Assembly: GCF_000247815.1 (NCBI RefSeq)
Contig: NC_021673.1
Location: 1,262,514 to 1,326,513 of the forward strand
Direction: 5' to 3'
Length of the DNA stretch: 64,000 nucleotides
Origin: Ficedula albicollis
Taxonomy: Eukaryota; Chordata; Aves; Passeriformes; Muscicapidae
In this document: positions 35,942 to 49,400 of the stretch, one piece after another
Layout of the letters: the number at the start of each line of letters is the position of its first letter
Position numbering within the stretch: position 1 is the stretch's first letter
Program-made: the position numbers and the translations under genes
The notes under the pieces: generated by a model
Databases searched by the model: none
Seen by the model: only the letters and a program-made list of their open reading frames with translations
What the model was told of the DNA's origin: nothing

Positions 35942-36886
35942 ATCCCAATCCCAGTCCCAGTCCCAATCCCAATCCCAATCCCAATCCCAATCCCAATCCC
36001 AATCCCAATCCCAATCCCAATCCCAATCCCAATCCCAATCCCAATCCCAATCCCAATCCCAATCCCAATCCCAATCCCAATCCCAATCCCAATCCCAATC
36101 CCAATCCCAATCCCAATCCCAATCCCAATCCCAATCCCAATCCCAATCCCAATCCCAATCCCAATCCCAATCCCAATCCCAATCCCAATCCCAATCCCAA
36201 TCCCAATCCCAATCCCAATCCCAATCCCAATCCCAATCCCAATCCCAATCCCAATCCCAATCCCAATCCCAATCCCAATCCCAATCCCAATCCCAATCCC
36301 AATCCCAATCCCAATCCCAATCCCAATCCCAATCCCAATCCCAATCCCAATCCCAATCCCAATCCCAATCCCAATCCCAATCCCAATCCCAATCCCAATC
36401 CCAATCCCAATCCCAATCCCAATCCCAATCCCAATCCCAATCCCAATCCCAATCCCAATCCCAATCCCAATCCCAATCCCAATCCCAATCCCAATCCCAA
36501 TCCCAATCCCAATCCCAATCCCAATCCCAATCCCAATCCCAATCCCAATCCCAATCCCAATCCCAATCCCAATCCCAATCCCAATCCCAATCCCAATCCC
36601 AATCCCAATCCCAATCCCAATCCCAATCCCAATCCCAATCCCAATCCCAATCCCAATCCCAATCCCAATCCCAATCCCAATCCCAATCCCAATCCCAATC
36701 CCAATCCCAATCCCAATCCCAATCCCAATCCCAATCCCAATCCCAATCCCAATCCCAATCCCAATCCCAATCCCAATCCCAATCCCAATCCCAATCCCAA
36801 TCCCAATCCCAATCCCAATCCCAATCCCAATCCCAATCCCAATCCCAATCCCAATCCCAATCCCAATCCCAATCCCAATCCCAATC
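35942..36886. repeat. (CCCAAT)n hexanucleotide array, about 157 units
   Basis: Almost perfect after three cccagt variants at the left. The minus strand is (ATTGGG)n, with a GGG every 6 bases and high G-quadruplex potential. The plus strand holds a CCAAT pentamer every 6 bases. It lies about 1.1 kb downstream of the candidate minus-strand exon, hence in its first intron if that exon is real. Long frames (PIPIPI, NPNPNP, GIGIGI) are artefacts. Confidence 0.98.
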
Positions 36887-37321
36887 ATTTCCATCCCTCC
36901 TGGAGAGCAGATCCCACTTTCCATGGGTGTCCTGCTCCTTCCTGGACTGGAAAACGCTGGGAAATGGGAGCAGGAGTGAGAATCCCAGGGATGGGGAAAG
37001 CCAGGAGAGCTCCTGTCACAGCAGAATTCCAGCACTGGCTCCATATCCAGTGGCTGATTCCCGAGGAAATGTCCCTGATCTGCTTCCTGAAGGTTTTGGA
37101 GCTGCAGGTTTTAAATCATCTCCCAGTTTGGATGGACTTATCCCGGTTTTCCTGCTTTGGAAAGCCTGGTGTGTGCAGGAAGGGGTGGAAAGTGCCAAGG
37201 AGCAAAGGGTTCCTACAACTTCCCTGTTTTCCCTGAATTTCATTCCAAAGGAAAGGCTCTGTTTCATTGGGATGAAGGAGATTTGTAGGGAAAGGAGATG
37301 GATTGGGAATAAAATTGTCTT
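36887..37321. other. Unique sequence, no feature seen
   Basis: Ordinary sequence between the hexamer array and a purine tract. Confidence 0.4.
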
Positions 37322-37612
37322 GGAGGGGTAGAGAGGAAGGAAAGGGAAAGGGAGAAGGATGAAGGAGAAGGGAAAGGGAAGAAGGGAAAGGTAGAGGAAA
37401 GGGGAAAAGGGAAGGGAAAGAGGAAGGGAATGGGAAGAGAAGAAGTGAAGGGAAAGGAAAAGGAAGAAATGAAAAGAAAAAAAAAACAAAAGGAAAAGGG
37501 AAGAAAAAAGAGAAGAAAAAAAGGAAAAAACAAAAGAGAAATTAAAAAAATAAAAGCAGAATTAAAAAATCGGAAAGAAGGGGAAAAAAAGAAAAAAGAA
37601 GCAAAGTTGTCC
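37322..37612. repeat. Degenerate purine-only tract
   Basis: About 290 bases almost wholly A and G (gaagggaaaggtagaggaaa and similar), triplex-prone. Confidence 0.9.
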
Positions 37613-37950
37613 TTTCTCCATAGGCAGATCCTGAAATCCTGCCCCAGCCGCTGTCCCAGATCCCTGTCAAACCTCACACGTCCCGCCCGGAGGTTTCCAA
37701 GTGATCCCAACTCTTGGGAAGCACAGACATTTTCACTGCAGCCCCGGGAGCCCGCTGCACACTCCCAAAAACCCCAAACAAGCTTTTTAATCCTTCAGGC
37801 AGGATCCGCACGGATCATCCGGAGAGGGGGGGAGGTTCACAAGCCGTTTGTTAATTTATAATAACTTTTTGTTTCCAGACTTCATCCTGTTCAAAGAAAA
37901 GGAAAAAAAAAAAAAAAAAAAAAAAAGAAAAAAATTAAAATAAAACTGGG
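37613..37950. other. Candidate intron-1 proximal sequence with A tract
   Basis: A-rich tract at 37903-37935. If the exon at 37957-38031 is real, this is the 5' end of intron 1 on the minus strand. Confidence 0.4.
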
Positions 37951-37956
37951 ACTCAC

Positions 37957-38031
37957 CAGCGCGTAAACGGAGCTGAGCACGGAGCAGCAGAGGATCAAAC
38001 CCAGGCTGGGATACACCAGATATGATCCCAT
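37957..38031 (-). CDS. Candidate first coding exon with signal-peptide-like N-terminus; gene unidentified
   Basis: On the minus strand an ATG at 38031 opens 25 codons, ending at 37957 directly before a consensus donor GTGAGT (37956-37951). The start has G at -3 and G at +4, a good Kozak context. The peptide starts MGSYLVYP, has a hydrophobic core LGLILCC followed by SVLSS, and ends VYAL. That is the shape of a cleavable secretory signal with an A-X-A-like VYA before the exon end; a first transmembrane helix is the alternative. The exon is in phase 0 at its 3' end. It lies at the inner edge of a CpG-rich block, as first exons usually do. I could not match it to a named gene; WNT-family first exons were considered and do not fit. 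No downstream exon was found, probably because the intron is long or leaves the window. Seen: frame, donor, CpG content. Inferred: that it is transcribed. Confidence 0.5.
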
Positions 38032-38480
38032 ATCCAAGGGGCTGCTTCCAGCATCCAGCCTCGCGCAGGGAAGCAGGAGGAGGAGGCGAGCTCGGGATTC
38101 CAGCGGCGCGGATTTCTCCTTGTCCTCCCTGCCGTGCCCCTCCAGCGCTGCGCGATCCTGCGCGATTTATTTTTATTTTTTTAATTTATTTTTTTTTAAT
38201 TTATTTTGTTGTTTGTTTGTTTGGCTCCCCGGTTTTCAGCCAGAAAGGCACATGACGAGAGATCCCGGTGCTTTTCCTCGTTTTCTCATGGCTGGAGTGG
38301 CGGGCAGCTCCCAAAATTCCGCGGCGGAGCCCATGGGGAGAAGCAGCGGAGCCGCTCAGCGCCGCAGCTCCCGGGGCCGCCGGATCGTCTGCGACCGAGC
38401 GGGGCAAATCGCATCCATATGGGCCCGGCTGCGCCTCGGGATCCCGGTTTTCTGCGGCTCCGGGAAGTTCAAATCATTTC
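38030..38480 (-). promoter_or_regulatory. CpG-rich region, probable promoter and 5' UTR of the candidate gene
   Basis: Dense CpG (agcggcgcggatttctcc, ggggccgccggatcgtctgc, gctgcgcctcgggatcccgg), broken by a T-rich stretch at 38167-38222. CpG clusters continue at 39559-39870 and 40090-40270. The transcription start cannot be placed from sequence alone. Confidence 0.5.
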
Positions 38481-38514
38481 TTTGTCAAACGCAAACACGG
38501 AGGAGGCAGCGGGA

Positions 38515-38562
38515 GAGGGAGGGAAGGAGGGAGGGAAGGAGGGAGGGAAGGAGGGAGGGAGC
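38515..38562. repeat. (GGGAGGGAAGGA)n short array
   Basis: About four 12-bp units followed by more purine-rich sequence to 38610. G-quadruplex prone on the plus strand. Confidence 0.9.
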
Positions 38563-38696
38563 AGGGAGAGGGCTGGAAGGGGTGGGAGATGCGAGAGGGA
38601 GGGGGAACCTTTAACCACCGCTTTATTTTTAGCCGCAGTAATTTTATCTTTTCGCTCGCCGAGGGGACAAAAAACCCCCAAACTCCCCCCCGCTCT

Positions 38697-38700
38697 CCCC

Positions 38701-38773
<73 letters not shown>
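38697..38773 (+). repeat. C12-T65 homopolymer pair
   Basis: 12 C (38697-38708) run directly into 65 T (38709-38773). Confidence 0.95.

Positions 38774-39932
<1,159 letters not shown>

Positions 39933-39977
<45 letters not shown>
39933..39977 (+). repeat. Poly-C tract, 45 bases
   Basis: Uninterrupted C between cggaaga and agctccatgg. Confidence 0.92.
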
Positions 39978-41290
<1,313 letters not shown>

Positions 41291-41326
41291 CAGAATCCCA
41301 GAATGTTTAGGGTTGGAAGGGACCTC
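41291..41326 (-). mobile_element. Truncated CR1 terminus
   Basis: agaatcccagaatgtttagg then gttggaagggacctccgtcc. The fragment ends where a CATCC array starts. Confidence 0.65.
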
Positions 41327-41482
41327 CGTCCCATCCCATAGATCCCATCCCATAGATCCCATCCCATTGATCCCATCCCATCCCATAGATCCCATCCCAT
41401 TGATCCCATCCCATTCCATAGATCCCATCCCATTGATCCCGCCCATCGATCCCATCCCATCCCATCCCATCCCATCCCATCC
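41327..41482. repeat. CATCC-type array with gatccc interruptions
   Basis: Mix of catcccat, agatcccatcccat and tgatcccatcccat units, i.e. GGGAT on the minus strand. Confidence 0.95.
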
Positions 41483-41519
41483 CTGGGGATGCTGAGGGAT
41501 TTCAGAGCAGTGACCCCAC

Positions 41520-41715
41520 ACTCCTCCCACCCCATTGCCATCCCAAATCTGCTTTTCCAGCAGTGATTCCAAACTTATTCATTAGGGAGAGTGGGGAAAC
41601 TTGAAATTCCTTTGGGAATCTCTGGGCAGTTATTCCCAGAAGCATCATTCCCAACAACCTCTGCTGGGTTTTTGTGGGATCTGGCTGCTTTTCCCACTGA
41701 GGAGGGTTTGGGGAA
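41520..41715 (-). repeat. Dispersed repeat, copy 2 (inverted relative to 31174-31385)
   Basis: In reverse complement it reads ctcagtgggaaaagcagcca, tctgggaataactgcccaga, tccccactctccctaatga and cactgctggaaaagcagatt, matching copy 1 at roughly 85%. Confidence 0.85.
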
Positions 41716-41893
41716 ATCCTTCCCAGGGATTCCCAGGGTCTCTGTGGGTTTAGGGCCGCAGCAAATCCGGACTCAGGGATCCACAGGCCTTGGGAAAAGT
41801 GAGGGGGAAATTCCACTGCAGCATTCCGTGGTGGATGTTTCCTCGGAGAGAGGGGGAAGCAGGGAAAATCTCATTTCTAGGTTTATAGATATT
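41716..41893. other. Unique spacer
   Basis: Nothing recognised. Confidence 0.4.
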
Positions 41894-41921
41894 AAAAAAA
41901 AAAAAAAAAAAGAGATTTCCC

Positions 41922-41952
<31 letters not shown>

Positions 41953-41967
41953 AAAAAAAAGAGATTT
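41894..41967 (+). repeat. A18-GAGATTT / C24 / A18-GAGATTT structure
   Basis: A18 (41894-41911) gagattt, C24 (41919-41942), A18 (41943-41960) gagattt. The flanking 25-bp segments are identical, so the poly-C sits between perfect direct repeats. Confidence 0.95.
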
Positions 41968-42414
41968 TATAGGGGCCTATAGTATAGCAGAAATTCCAGT
42001 GCCAGGAGGGAATGGGAATAAACTGGGAATGGCCACATCCAGGTTTTTGGTGTCCCTCGTGTCCAGGGATTGATCCAGAGATGCCTCTGATCCCATTTGG
42101 TTTTCTACATATTTTATAATTTAGGGATATTTTATTACTTAGAGACATTTCATTATTTATAATTTATTCAATGTATTTCTTTCTTTATTATATATTTATT
42201 TGCTATTTCTTTATTTGTTATTTATTTGTCTATTTGTAATTTATTTATTTCAAATTAATTTATTTGGGACTGATTGTGAATTTCTTTATTTAAACTGCCT
42301 TTATTATTTCTATATTTACATTGACTTTATTCCTCCCCCAAATTAAAAAGATTAAAGGGAGATAACACTGAACTGCTGAAGCTGCACAAGTAAATTATTT
42401 CCTATTTAAACTTT
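41968..42414. other. AT-rich unique sequence
   Basis: 42105-42340 is rich in tatttattt/atttatttg blocks. No gene. Confidence 0.5.
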
Positions 42415-42800
42415 GCACAGGAAGGGAATTTTTCCCAGTTTAACCCTGGCATAAAACTGACAATTTTCCCAGTTTAACCCTTTCACAAGAAAGAATTTTT
42501 CCCCAGTTTAACCCTGGCATAAGGAGAGTATTTTTCCCAGTTTAACCCTGACAAAAAACTGAGATTTTTTCCCCAGTTTAACCCTTGCACAAGAAGGGAA
42601 TTTTTTCCCCAGTTTAACCCTGGCATAAAACTGGGATTTTTCCCAGTTTAACCCTTCCACAAAAAGTGAAATTCCCCAGTTTAACCCTGGCATAAAACGG
42701 GGAATTTTTCCCATTTTAATCCTGGAATGAGGAGGGAATTTTCCCCAGTTTAAACCTGGAATAAAACTGGGAATTTTCCCAATTTAACCCCGGCACTGGA
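42415..42800. repeat. ~40-50 bp degenerate minisatellite, about 8 units
   Basis: Repeats of cccagtttaaccctggcat followed by aaaactggga-tttttc or aagaagggaattttttcc. Confidence 0.9.
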
Positions 42801-44084
42801 AACTCGTCTGGGAAATCTGTCCCTGACTCCAAGAGTGAGAAATTCTGGATCCCTTTTATCCACAAAAATCCAAACTCACTCCTCAGGATTCTTAGATCCA
42901 AAATCCCTCCCCTGCCAGATCCAACAGGCAGGGAATGATTAATTCCTCCTGGAAAAATGGGAATTGCAGGGTCTGGAGCGATTCTTGGGTGGGATGAGCC
43001 TCAAATCCAGCCCAGCAAAGTGGATTTTTTCACTGGAATCCTTTTCCCAAACACCCAGAGCGAGGGAGGGTGGGCAGCTCCCATCCCTCTCTGGGATTTA
43101 GGGTTTGGTTCTCATGGTTCCTGTGGATTTCTGCTGCTGCTGGGGCTGAGCTCAGATCCTGAGGAGGGATCCCTGCCCACCCCTATAATCCCAGGGAATC
43201 CCAGTGCCAGGGGGGCCACGTGAGCGTCTCCACATCCACATGATCCCAAAGAGCCTCTCCAGCTTTTCCCCACATCAGAGGATCACGAGGTGCAGAAATT
43301 CCAGCCCCTGCGCTTGGGAGCTTTTCCTTGGAAACTCTGATTTATTCCAGGAGCAGCCCCAGCCCCGCTGCTGGGATTTGGGGCGGAGCAGGTGCTCCAA
43401 GGATTCTGTCACCTGCCACCATCCCAAAGCTGCTTCCGAGAGGAGCTTTTCCCTCTCTGCAGCTTTTGGAGGGCAAGGGGAATCCTCCAGCACATCCTGG
43501 TTTTGTTTGGGGTGATGCAGCCGAGGGTGGGACACCCTTCCTTGGAATTCTTCCCGCTGGAAAACTCCATTCCCTGTCCCAGCCTCGCATCCCTCTCCAA
43601 GGGGATTTGGACACTTTAGTTTTGTTTCCCTTCCCGATTGTATCCATCGGCAGGGATTTAGGGAATGCGGGATAAAAGGAGCGTTTGTAACGTTGTTGTT
43701 CTCCGGAGCCCCTCGGGGAATGGCAGCGCTTGGAACGTTTCTCCAACAGCTTCAAATGAAACTTTCCAAATGTTGGGATGCTTCCACTGTTGGAAATCAG
43801 CATAAAAAAAAAAAAAAAAAGAAAAAGATATCATCCATTTAATCTGCTCTTTGGGCCAGGAATGGTCACTTTTGGGTATCAGCTCTGCATTGGAAGAAAT
43901 TTTTATGCAGCTTAAGGATTTTTATGCAGTTTAAGTTTTTATATTTATTTCCAGCAGTTTAAGGATCAAATTCTCCTTTCCCTGGAGAAAATGGGAACAT
44001 TTTCCTAGGGGAACATTTCCCTCCTGTGGGAATAGAAATGCTGATTGTGAATAAAAACCTATTTTGTCCTCTCTCTCCTGGTCA
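42801..44084. other. Unique sequence with a short A tract
   Basis: A17 near 43804-43820. Several overlapping frames of about 100-150 codons on both strands at 43200-43800, none with a domain or splice signals. Confidence 0.4.
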
Positions 44085-44270
44085 CTCTGTGGGATATTGG
44101 GAAGGGATTCCTGGCTGGGATGGAATCCCCAGAGAAGCTGTGGCTGCTCCTGGGTCCCTGGAAGTGTCCAAGGAAAGGCTTGGAGCACCCTGGGACAGTG
44201 GAAGTGTCCAAGATGGATTTGGATCATCCTTAGGGTCCCTTCCATCCCAAAATTTCTGGAATTCCATGGC
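44085..44270 (+). mobile_element. CR1 retroposon 3' fragment
   Basis: attcctggctgggatggaat, cccagagaagctgtggctgc, ttggagcaccctgggacagt and gggtcccttccatcccaaa. Plus orientation; the terminal part has a small internal rearrangement (gaagtgtccaa appears twice). Confidence 0.83.
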
Positions 44271-44654
44271 AAACAGAACTGCCTCATCTTGGTGCCAAAC
44301 TTCCAGAGATGAATAATTCCATCCTCACTCTTCTTCCCTCGGCTCACAGCTCCAACCATCGGGAAATCACCCAAAATATGGGAAAAACTTCCCCTTTTTT
44401 TGGTAAATTGTTATTTCCTTGCTCTGACTTCTCCAGCATCATTCCACACTCCGGGAAAATGAATTCCCTGCAAAAGTGGGACAGGATGAGGGAAATTCTC
44501 GAGTGTTTCTCATCCAGACAGGGAGAATTCCCAGTGAATCCTCCTGGAGAGCTGGAGTGAGACACTGAACTCCTAAAACTCTTCCCACAGAGTTATATTT
44601 GCTTTCCAGCATGTTTTTTGTCTGGGCTGGGAGAAGAGAAACGAGGGGTTTGAG
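44271..44654. other. Unique spacer
   Basis: No feature recognised. Confidence 0.4.
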
Positions 44655-44760
44655 GTCAGGGAATGGTTTGGGTGGGAAGGGTGATCCCATTCCAACTCCC
44701 ACTGTCCCAGGGTGCTCCAAGCTTGGGCATTTCCAGGGAACTTTTTCTTCCAGGGGATCA
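44655..44760 (-). mobile_element. CR1 retroposon 3' fragment
   Basis: tcagggaatggtttgggtgg, tgatcccattccaactccca and tgtcccagggtgctccaagc. Minus orientation. Confidence 0.72.
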
Positions 44761-45311
44761 TTCCTTCCTTCCTGCTTCATCCCTTCTTTGATTTTCCACC
44801 TCCATCTTCCAAACCAGTTGGGATTTATCTGTTGGTAGGAATAATTTATCCAATTTATTGGGAAGTTGGATAATTTATCCAATTTCTTGGGAATTTGCTG
44901 CCCCAAAGCAGCACCTGTGAACTGTGAGGTTTCACCCTTCTCTGTTCTTGCTGTCCCTGCTGCTCATCCCAGTTTATCCATTTCTCCACACCCTCATTCC
45001 CACCCTAATCAAAAAAGGGGTGTCTGGAACCTCCACATTTTTCTCCAGATGGAAAAAAAAAAATCTTTTATTCCCTCTTTTAAAAATTATTTTCCCTTTA
45101 TCCCTTCCCTACCTCGATGTCCCTGTCCTCACTCAAATTATTATTTTTCCCCTCAAGCTCTGACCAGAATCCACAGAAAAACTCCAGAGGCAAGTGGGAA
45201 AACCCCTCAGAAATTGTCAGGAGCCAGAACAATTTGGAAAAGCTCAGCAGGAGCCAAGAGCCAGCCTGGGATGAGGGAATGGGAGCGTTTTTCCAGCGGG
45301 ACCAGCTCTGA
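44761..45311. other. Unique sequence, no feature seen
   Basis: Ordinary sequence with a short A run at 45052. No exon supported. Confidence 0.4.
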
Positions 45312-45695
45312 TTAGGGGATTATTTTTTGATGAGCAATCCTGATTTTTTTGGATGGGCAATCCCAACTTTTTGATGAGCAATCCCAATTTTTTGATGAGC
45401 AATCCCAATTTTTTTGATGGGCAATCCCAATTTTTTGATGAGCAATCCCATTTTTTGGATGAGGAATCTCAATTTTTTGATGGGCAATCCCAATTTTTTG
45501 GACCAGCAATCCAAATATTTTAATGAGCAATTGCAATTTTTTGGTGAGCAATCCCAATTTTTTGATGAGCAATCCCAATTTTTTTGATGGGCAATCCCAA
45601 TTTTTTGATGAAGAATCCTGATTCTTTTGATGAGCAATCCCAAATTTTGCTGAGCAATCCCAACATTTTGACGAGGAATCCCGATTTTTTAATCA
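45312..45695. repeat. ~20-21 bp minisatellite, about 18 units
   Basis: Unit: gatgagcaatcccaattttt with one or two more t, or gatgggcaatcccaattttt. Confidence 0.93.
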
Positions 45696-46061
45696 CAGAC
45701 ACAAAGAGGAGCACCCAGGGGTTGGGATTGCTCCGATCCAGGAGGAAAAACCCAGATGAAAACATCTGGAACCACCTCCTCCCCAACTGATGACTATGAT
45801 AAGAGGCTGATGAGGGATGGGATTATTTTTTTTACTGTTTGAGCTCGGAACCTGCTCCTTGGGATCATAAACCGGGATTTACTGCCTGGCCCTCATAAAG
45901 CTGAGTTTATCTGTTGGGCTGAGCCTGTGGGGAGCACGTGAGGCTTGTCCTGAGCCGCCTCTGGAGCAGTTTTCCCGGGAGTTCACAGTCCACTGGAGCT
46001 CTGATAAGCGTTCAAAGGTGACGGCCTCGAATGAGCTCCTTTGTGGGGCCACTGCGTGGAA
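45696..46061. other. Unique sequence with three GATA motifs and an E-box
   Basis: tgataa at 45797-45802, ttatct at 45907-45912, tgataa at 46002-46007, and CACGTG at 45935-45940. Such density is somewhat above chance but not decisive. Confidence 0.35.
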
Positions 46062-46975
46062 CGGCACCTTCCATCCCATTCCCAATGGCACCTTCCATCC
46101 CATTCCCAATGGAATCTTCCATCCCATTCCCAATGGCGCCTTCCATCCCATTCCCAATGGAATCTTCCATCCCATTCCCAATGGCGCCTTCCATCCCATT
46201 CCCAATGGAATCTTCCATCCCATTCCCAATGGCGCCTTCCATCCCATTCCCAATGGAATCTTCCATCCCATTCCCAATGGCGCCTTCCATCCCATTCCCA
46301 ATGGAATCTTCCATCCCATTCCCAATGGCGCCTTCCATCCCATTCCCAATGGAATCTTCCATCCCATTCCCAATGGCGCCTTCCATCCCATTCCCAATGG
46401 AATCTTCCATCCCATTCCCAATGGCGCCTTCCATCCCATTCCCAATGGAATCTTCCATCCCATTCCCAATGGCGCCTTCCATCCCATTCCCAATGGAATC
46501 TTCCATCCCATTCCCAATGGCGCCTTCCATCCCATTCCCAATGGAATCTTCCATCCCATTCCCAATGGCACCTTCCATCCCATTCCTCATAGCACCTTCC
46601 ATCCCATTCCCAATGGAATCTTCCATCCCATTCCAAATGGCACCTTCCATCCCATTCCCAATGGAATCTTCCATCCCATTCCCAATGGCATCTTCCATCC
46701 CATTCCTATGGCACCTTCCATCCCATTCCCAATGGCACCTTCCATCCCATTCCCAATGGCACCTTCCATCCCATTCCCAATGGCACCTTCCATCCCATTC
46801 CCAATGGCACCTTCCATCCCATTCCCAATGGCACCTTCCATCCCATTCCCAATGGCACCTTCCATCCCATTCCCAATGGCACCTTCCATCCCATTCCCAA
46901 TGGCACCTTCCATCCCATTCCCAATGGCACCTTCCATCCCATTCCCAATGGCACCTTCCATCCCATTCCCAATCA
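46062..46975. repeat. 24-bp minisatellite with 48-bp higher-order dimers
   Basis: Unit: ccattcccaatgg, then aatcttccatc, gcgccttccatc or caccttccatc. From 46106 to about 46560 the aatctt and gcgcct variants alternate strictly, about ten 48-bp dimers. From 46706 on all units are the cacctt variant. Since 24 is a multiple of 3, several frames are open; these are artefacts. Confidence 0.96.
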
Positions 46976-47969
46976 TTCCAGGAGGATGCACTTTGTCCCA
47001 GCAGATCCACTCTCCCATCCTGGAAAAATCAAACCCTCGAGAAGGGATGTCCAGCCCTGGGCGTTTTTAGGTTCCATGGTTGGCATTTTGGGGAAATTCT
47101 TTTCAAGCTGGAAAAGAATTTGTGAAAATCGTGGAAAACACCCCCAGGGAAATCTGGGGTTTTGGGATTTTCCTAAAAAAGAGTTGGAACACAGCACTGA
47201 AAACTCCAGGAGCAAAGCAAAAAAGGAGGTGGCACCTCCCCAGCTGAGGAACTCCTTGTGCAGGATTTTGTTTGTGTGGATTCCAGCTGGGATTAGATAA
47301 GGAAAAGAAACATTCCAGGCTTTTGAAACCTGGTGAAATGTCTGTGCCTGGGAGGTCCCTGAGTTTGAAGTTGTTGGGGCTGGGGAATTTCGTGGAAAAT
47401 CGTCAGATGTTCCCACTGTTCTCATGGTCATGAGGAATTCTACTCCCAGGAGGTATCAGCCTGTTGTTCCCTCATTATCCATTACCAGTGCTGCTTGAGA
47501 CAGGAGATTCCAGAGGGTGGAATTTCTATCTGAGATGGATCAGCAGTTCTGGGGTAAAACAAAGAAAAATTAGGAAAAAGGGATTTTCCAGGTAGAAAAT
47601 TCCCCCCTGGCCAAGCTCAGTCTGCTCTGAAATTCCAGAACTGCGAGCAGGGAATGCTCCTGGTGTTCCAATCCTCCTCTTTGCTCCTCCAGGAACCCTT
47701 GGGGCATCCACAGTCCCTCTGGGGATGGGAATTTTCCTGGGAATTCAGGGCTCCCAGGGGTGGAATATCCTGGAAATACCAAACCATCAGCGCTCATCTC
47801 CGTTTTCAATCCCAGTGTTTTGGCGGGATCAGTCTCAACCTGGCTCAGGGAATCTCAGCATTAAATTCTCCCACAAATCCTTGGGAAGGTTTTTTTCCCC
47901 CAGGTGTTCTGGGATTCATGGAGCCGGAGAATTCCCTGATTGTCTCGGATTTCCCTTTTGGGGTGGGAC
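46976..47969. other. Unique sequence, no feature seen
   Basis: Non-repetitive. Frames of 100-150 codons on both strands overlap one another and show no domain. Confidence 0.4.
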
Positions 47970-48095
47970 AGAACAATTCGAAGGTCATCGAATCCAACCC
48001 CTCTGGAATGGGCATGGACACCTCCCACCGTCCCAGATTTCTCCAAAATCCATGATTCCAGTTTAAATGCCCTCTCCATCCCTCTTCCAGCTCCT
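47970..48095 (-). mobile_element. CR1 retroposon 3' fragment
   Basis: caattcgaaggtcatcgaat, ccaacccctctggaatggg, ggacacctcccaccgtccc and ccagtttaaatgccctctcc. Minus orientation. Confidence 0.72.
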
Positions 48096-49171
48096 CCAAA
48101 CTGATTGATTTGAACAGAATTCTCCCATTTATCCCTTAAAATTCTATTTTTCATAAAGAAACCCCACAAAATTTTTAGGAAAGCTCCAAACCAGCTCCTA
48201 TCATGGATTTGTAGAAATTCAGGAGCCTCAGGAGGTTCCAAGGATCCATCACTTTCCAAGTTTTCCTGTTCAAGAGTTGGGGGAAAAAAGATTTATTGTA
48301 TTATATCCTATTAAAATGAAATTAAATTATTCAGCATCCTCTGTTGCTCTTATATTTCTATTTTTACATTTCCCACTATTTTAAGGACTTGTACTAAAAA
48401 CAAGCTGAAATTCCTAAATTTTTTGGGGATGAAAACCAACTTTAATAGAAAATCATGGATTTTTCCTCCTTTTTACAGGGATGGAAATACTTTAAAATAT
48501 TTTTAAATGGTTCTGATATTTCCTTTTCATGTATTTTTATATCCCTTTTATTCACAGCTGGCAGCTGGGAATTCAGCTTTTCCTTAAATTCCAGATGGAA
48601 TTTAGAGGGATCCCTGTGCTACCACACTTCCATGAACTCCATTAAATACTCCAGGATCTGGAATCGTTTCACTCCATAAAATTTTTTGCTGCCTAAGGAA
48701 AAGCTGGAAGTTGGCTCCTGCACGTTCCAACAACTCAGCCAAGCAAAAGGATAAAGGAGCAAAATGGGAATAAAAAAAACAGGAGGAAGGAAGAAAAAAA
48801 AATCCACCCCAGCCTTTGGAACATTTGCTTTTTGCTGGGATTTCAGGAATTTTCACTGCAGGAACATTTTCCAACCTGTCCAGTAAAATCCTTAGTTTTA
48901 AATGGTGCTGCTTTAGCAGGAATGGCTGACAAAGGAAATTTGGGATGCCAATAAAATTCTCAACTCAGGAATTTTTATTTCAGCATCCAGGTAGTCAGAA
49001 AAAAAATCTTATCTATGGAAAAAAATGTGGTTTTGCATCCAAAATGTCCTTTTTGGATGACTTTGGGATCCTTCTCCATGTGTAGGACTGGGAAAAGAAT
49101 AAATCCATGGATTAAATGGGTGGATCAGTGTTCATGTAGAGGATTAGGAGAGGTGCCTGTGGTGCTGCAGT
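48096..49171. other. AT-rich unique sequence
   Basis: 48280-48560 is AT-rich (tattatatcctattaaaatg). No gene or repeat recognised. Confidence 0.4.
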
Positions 49172-49400
49172 TACAGAATTCCAGGATCACTGAGGCTGGG
49201 AAAAATCTCTGGGATCACCAAATCCAAGCTGTGCCTGATCCCTGAGTGCCACATCCAGGAATTCCTTGGACACCTCCAGGGATGGGCACTGCAAACCTCC
49301 CTGGGAAATTCCAAGATCTCACCACCCTTTCCATGAGGAAATTCCTCCTGCTGTCCAACCTGAGCCTCCCTCAGAGGTGCTGGAACTGGGAGTTAATTAC
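49172..49400 (-). mobile_element. CR1 fragment
   Basis: agaattccaggatcactgag, gtgccacatccaggaattcc, ttggacacctccagggatgg and ctgtccaacctgagcctccc. The CR1 subtype differs from the copies with catggcagggacacc. Confidence 0.8.

Noticed and set aside
35821..37236. Frames of N-P, P-I, G-I and G-L dipeptide repeats
   Set aside because: Product of the CCCAAT array; non-repeat ends show no domain.
37957..38031. Assignment of the candidate exon to a WNT or other named family
   Set aside because: Length and signal-peptide shape alone fit many families, and the residues do not match any first exon I can recall with certainty.
45797..46007. Three GATA motifs as a functional cluster
   Set aside because: WGATAR is expected over a hundred times in 64 kb, so three in 210 bp is not decisive; noted in the feature list only.
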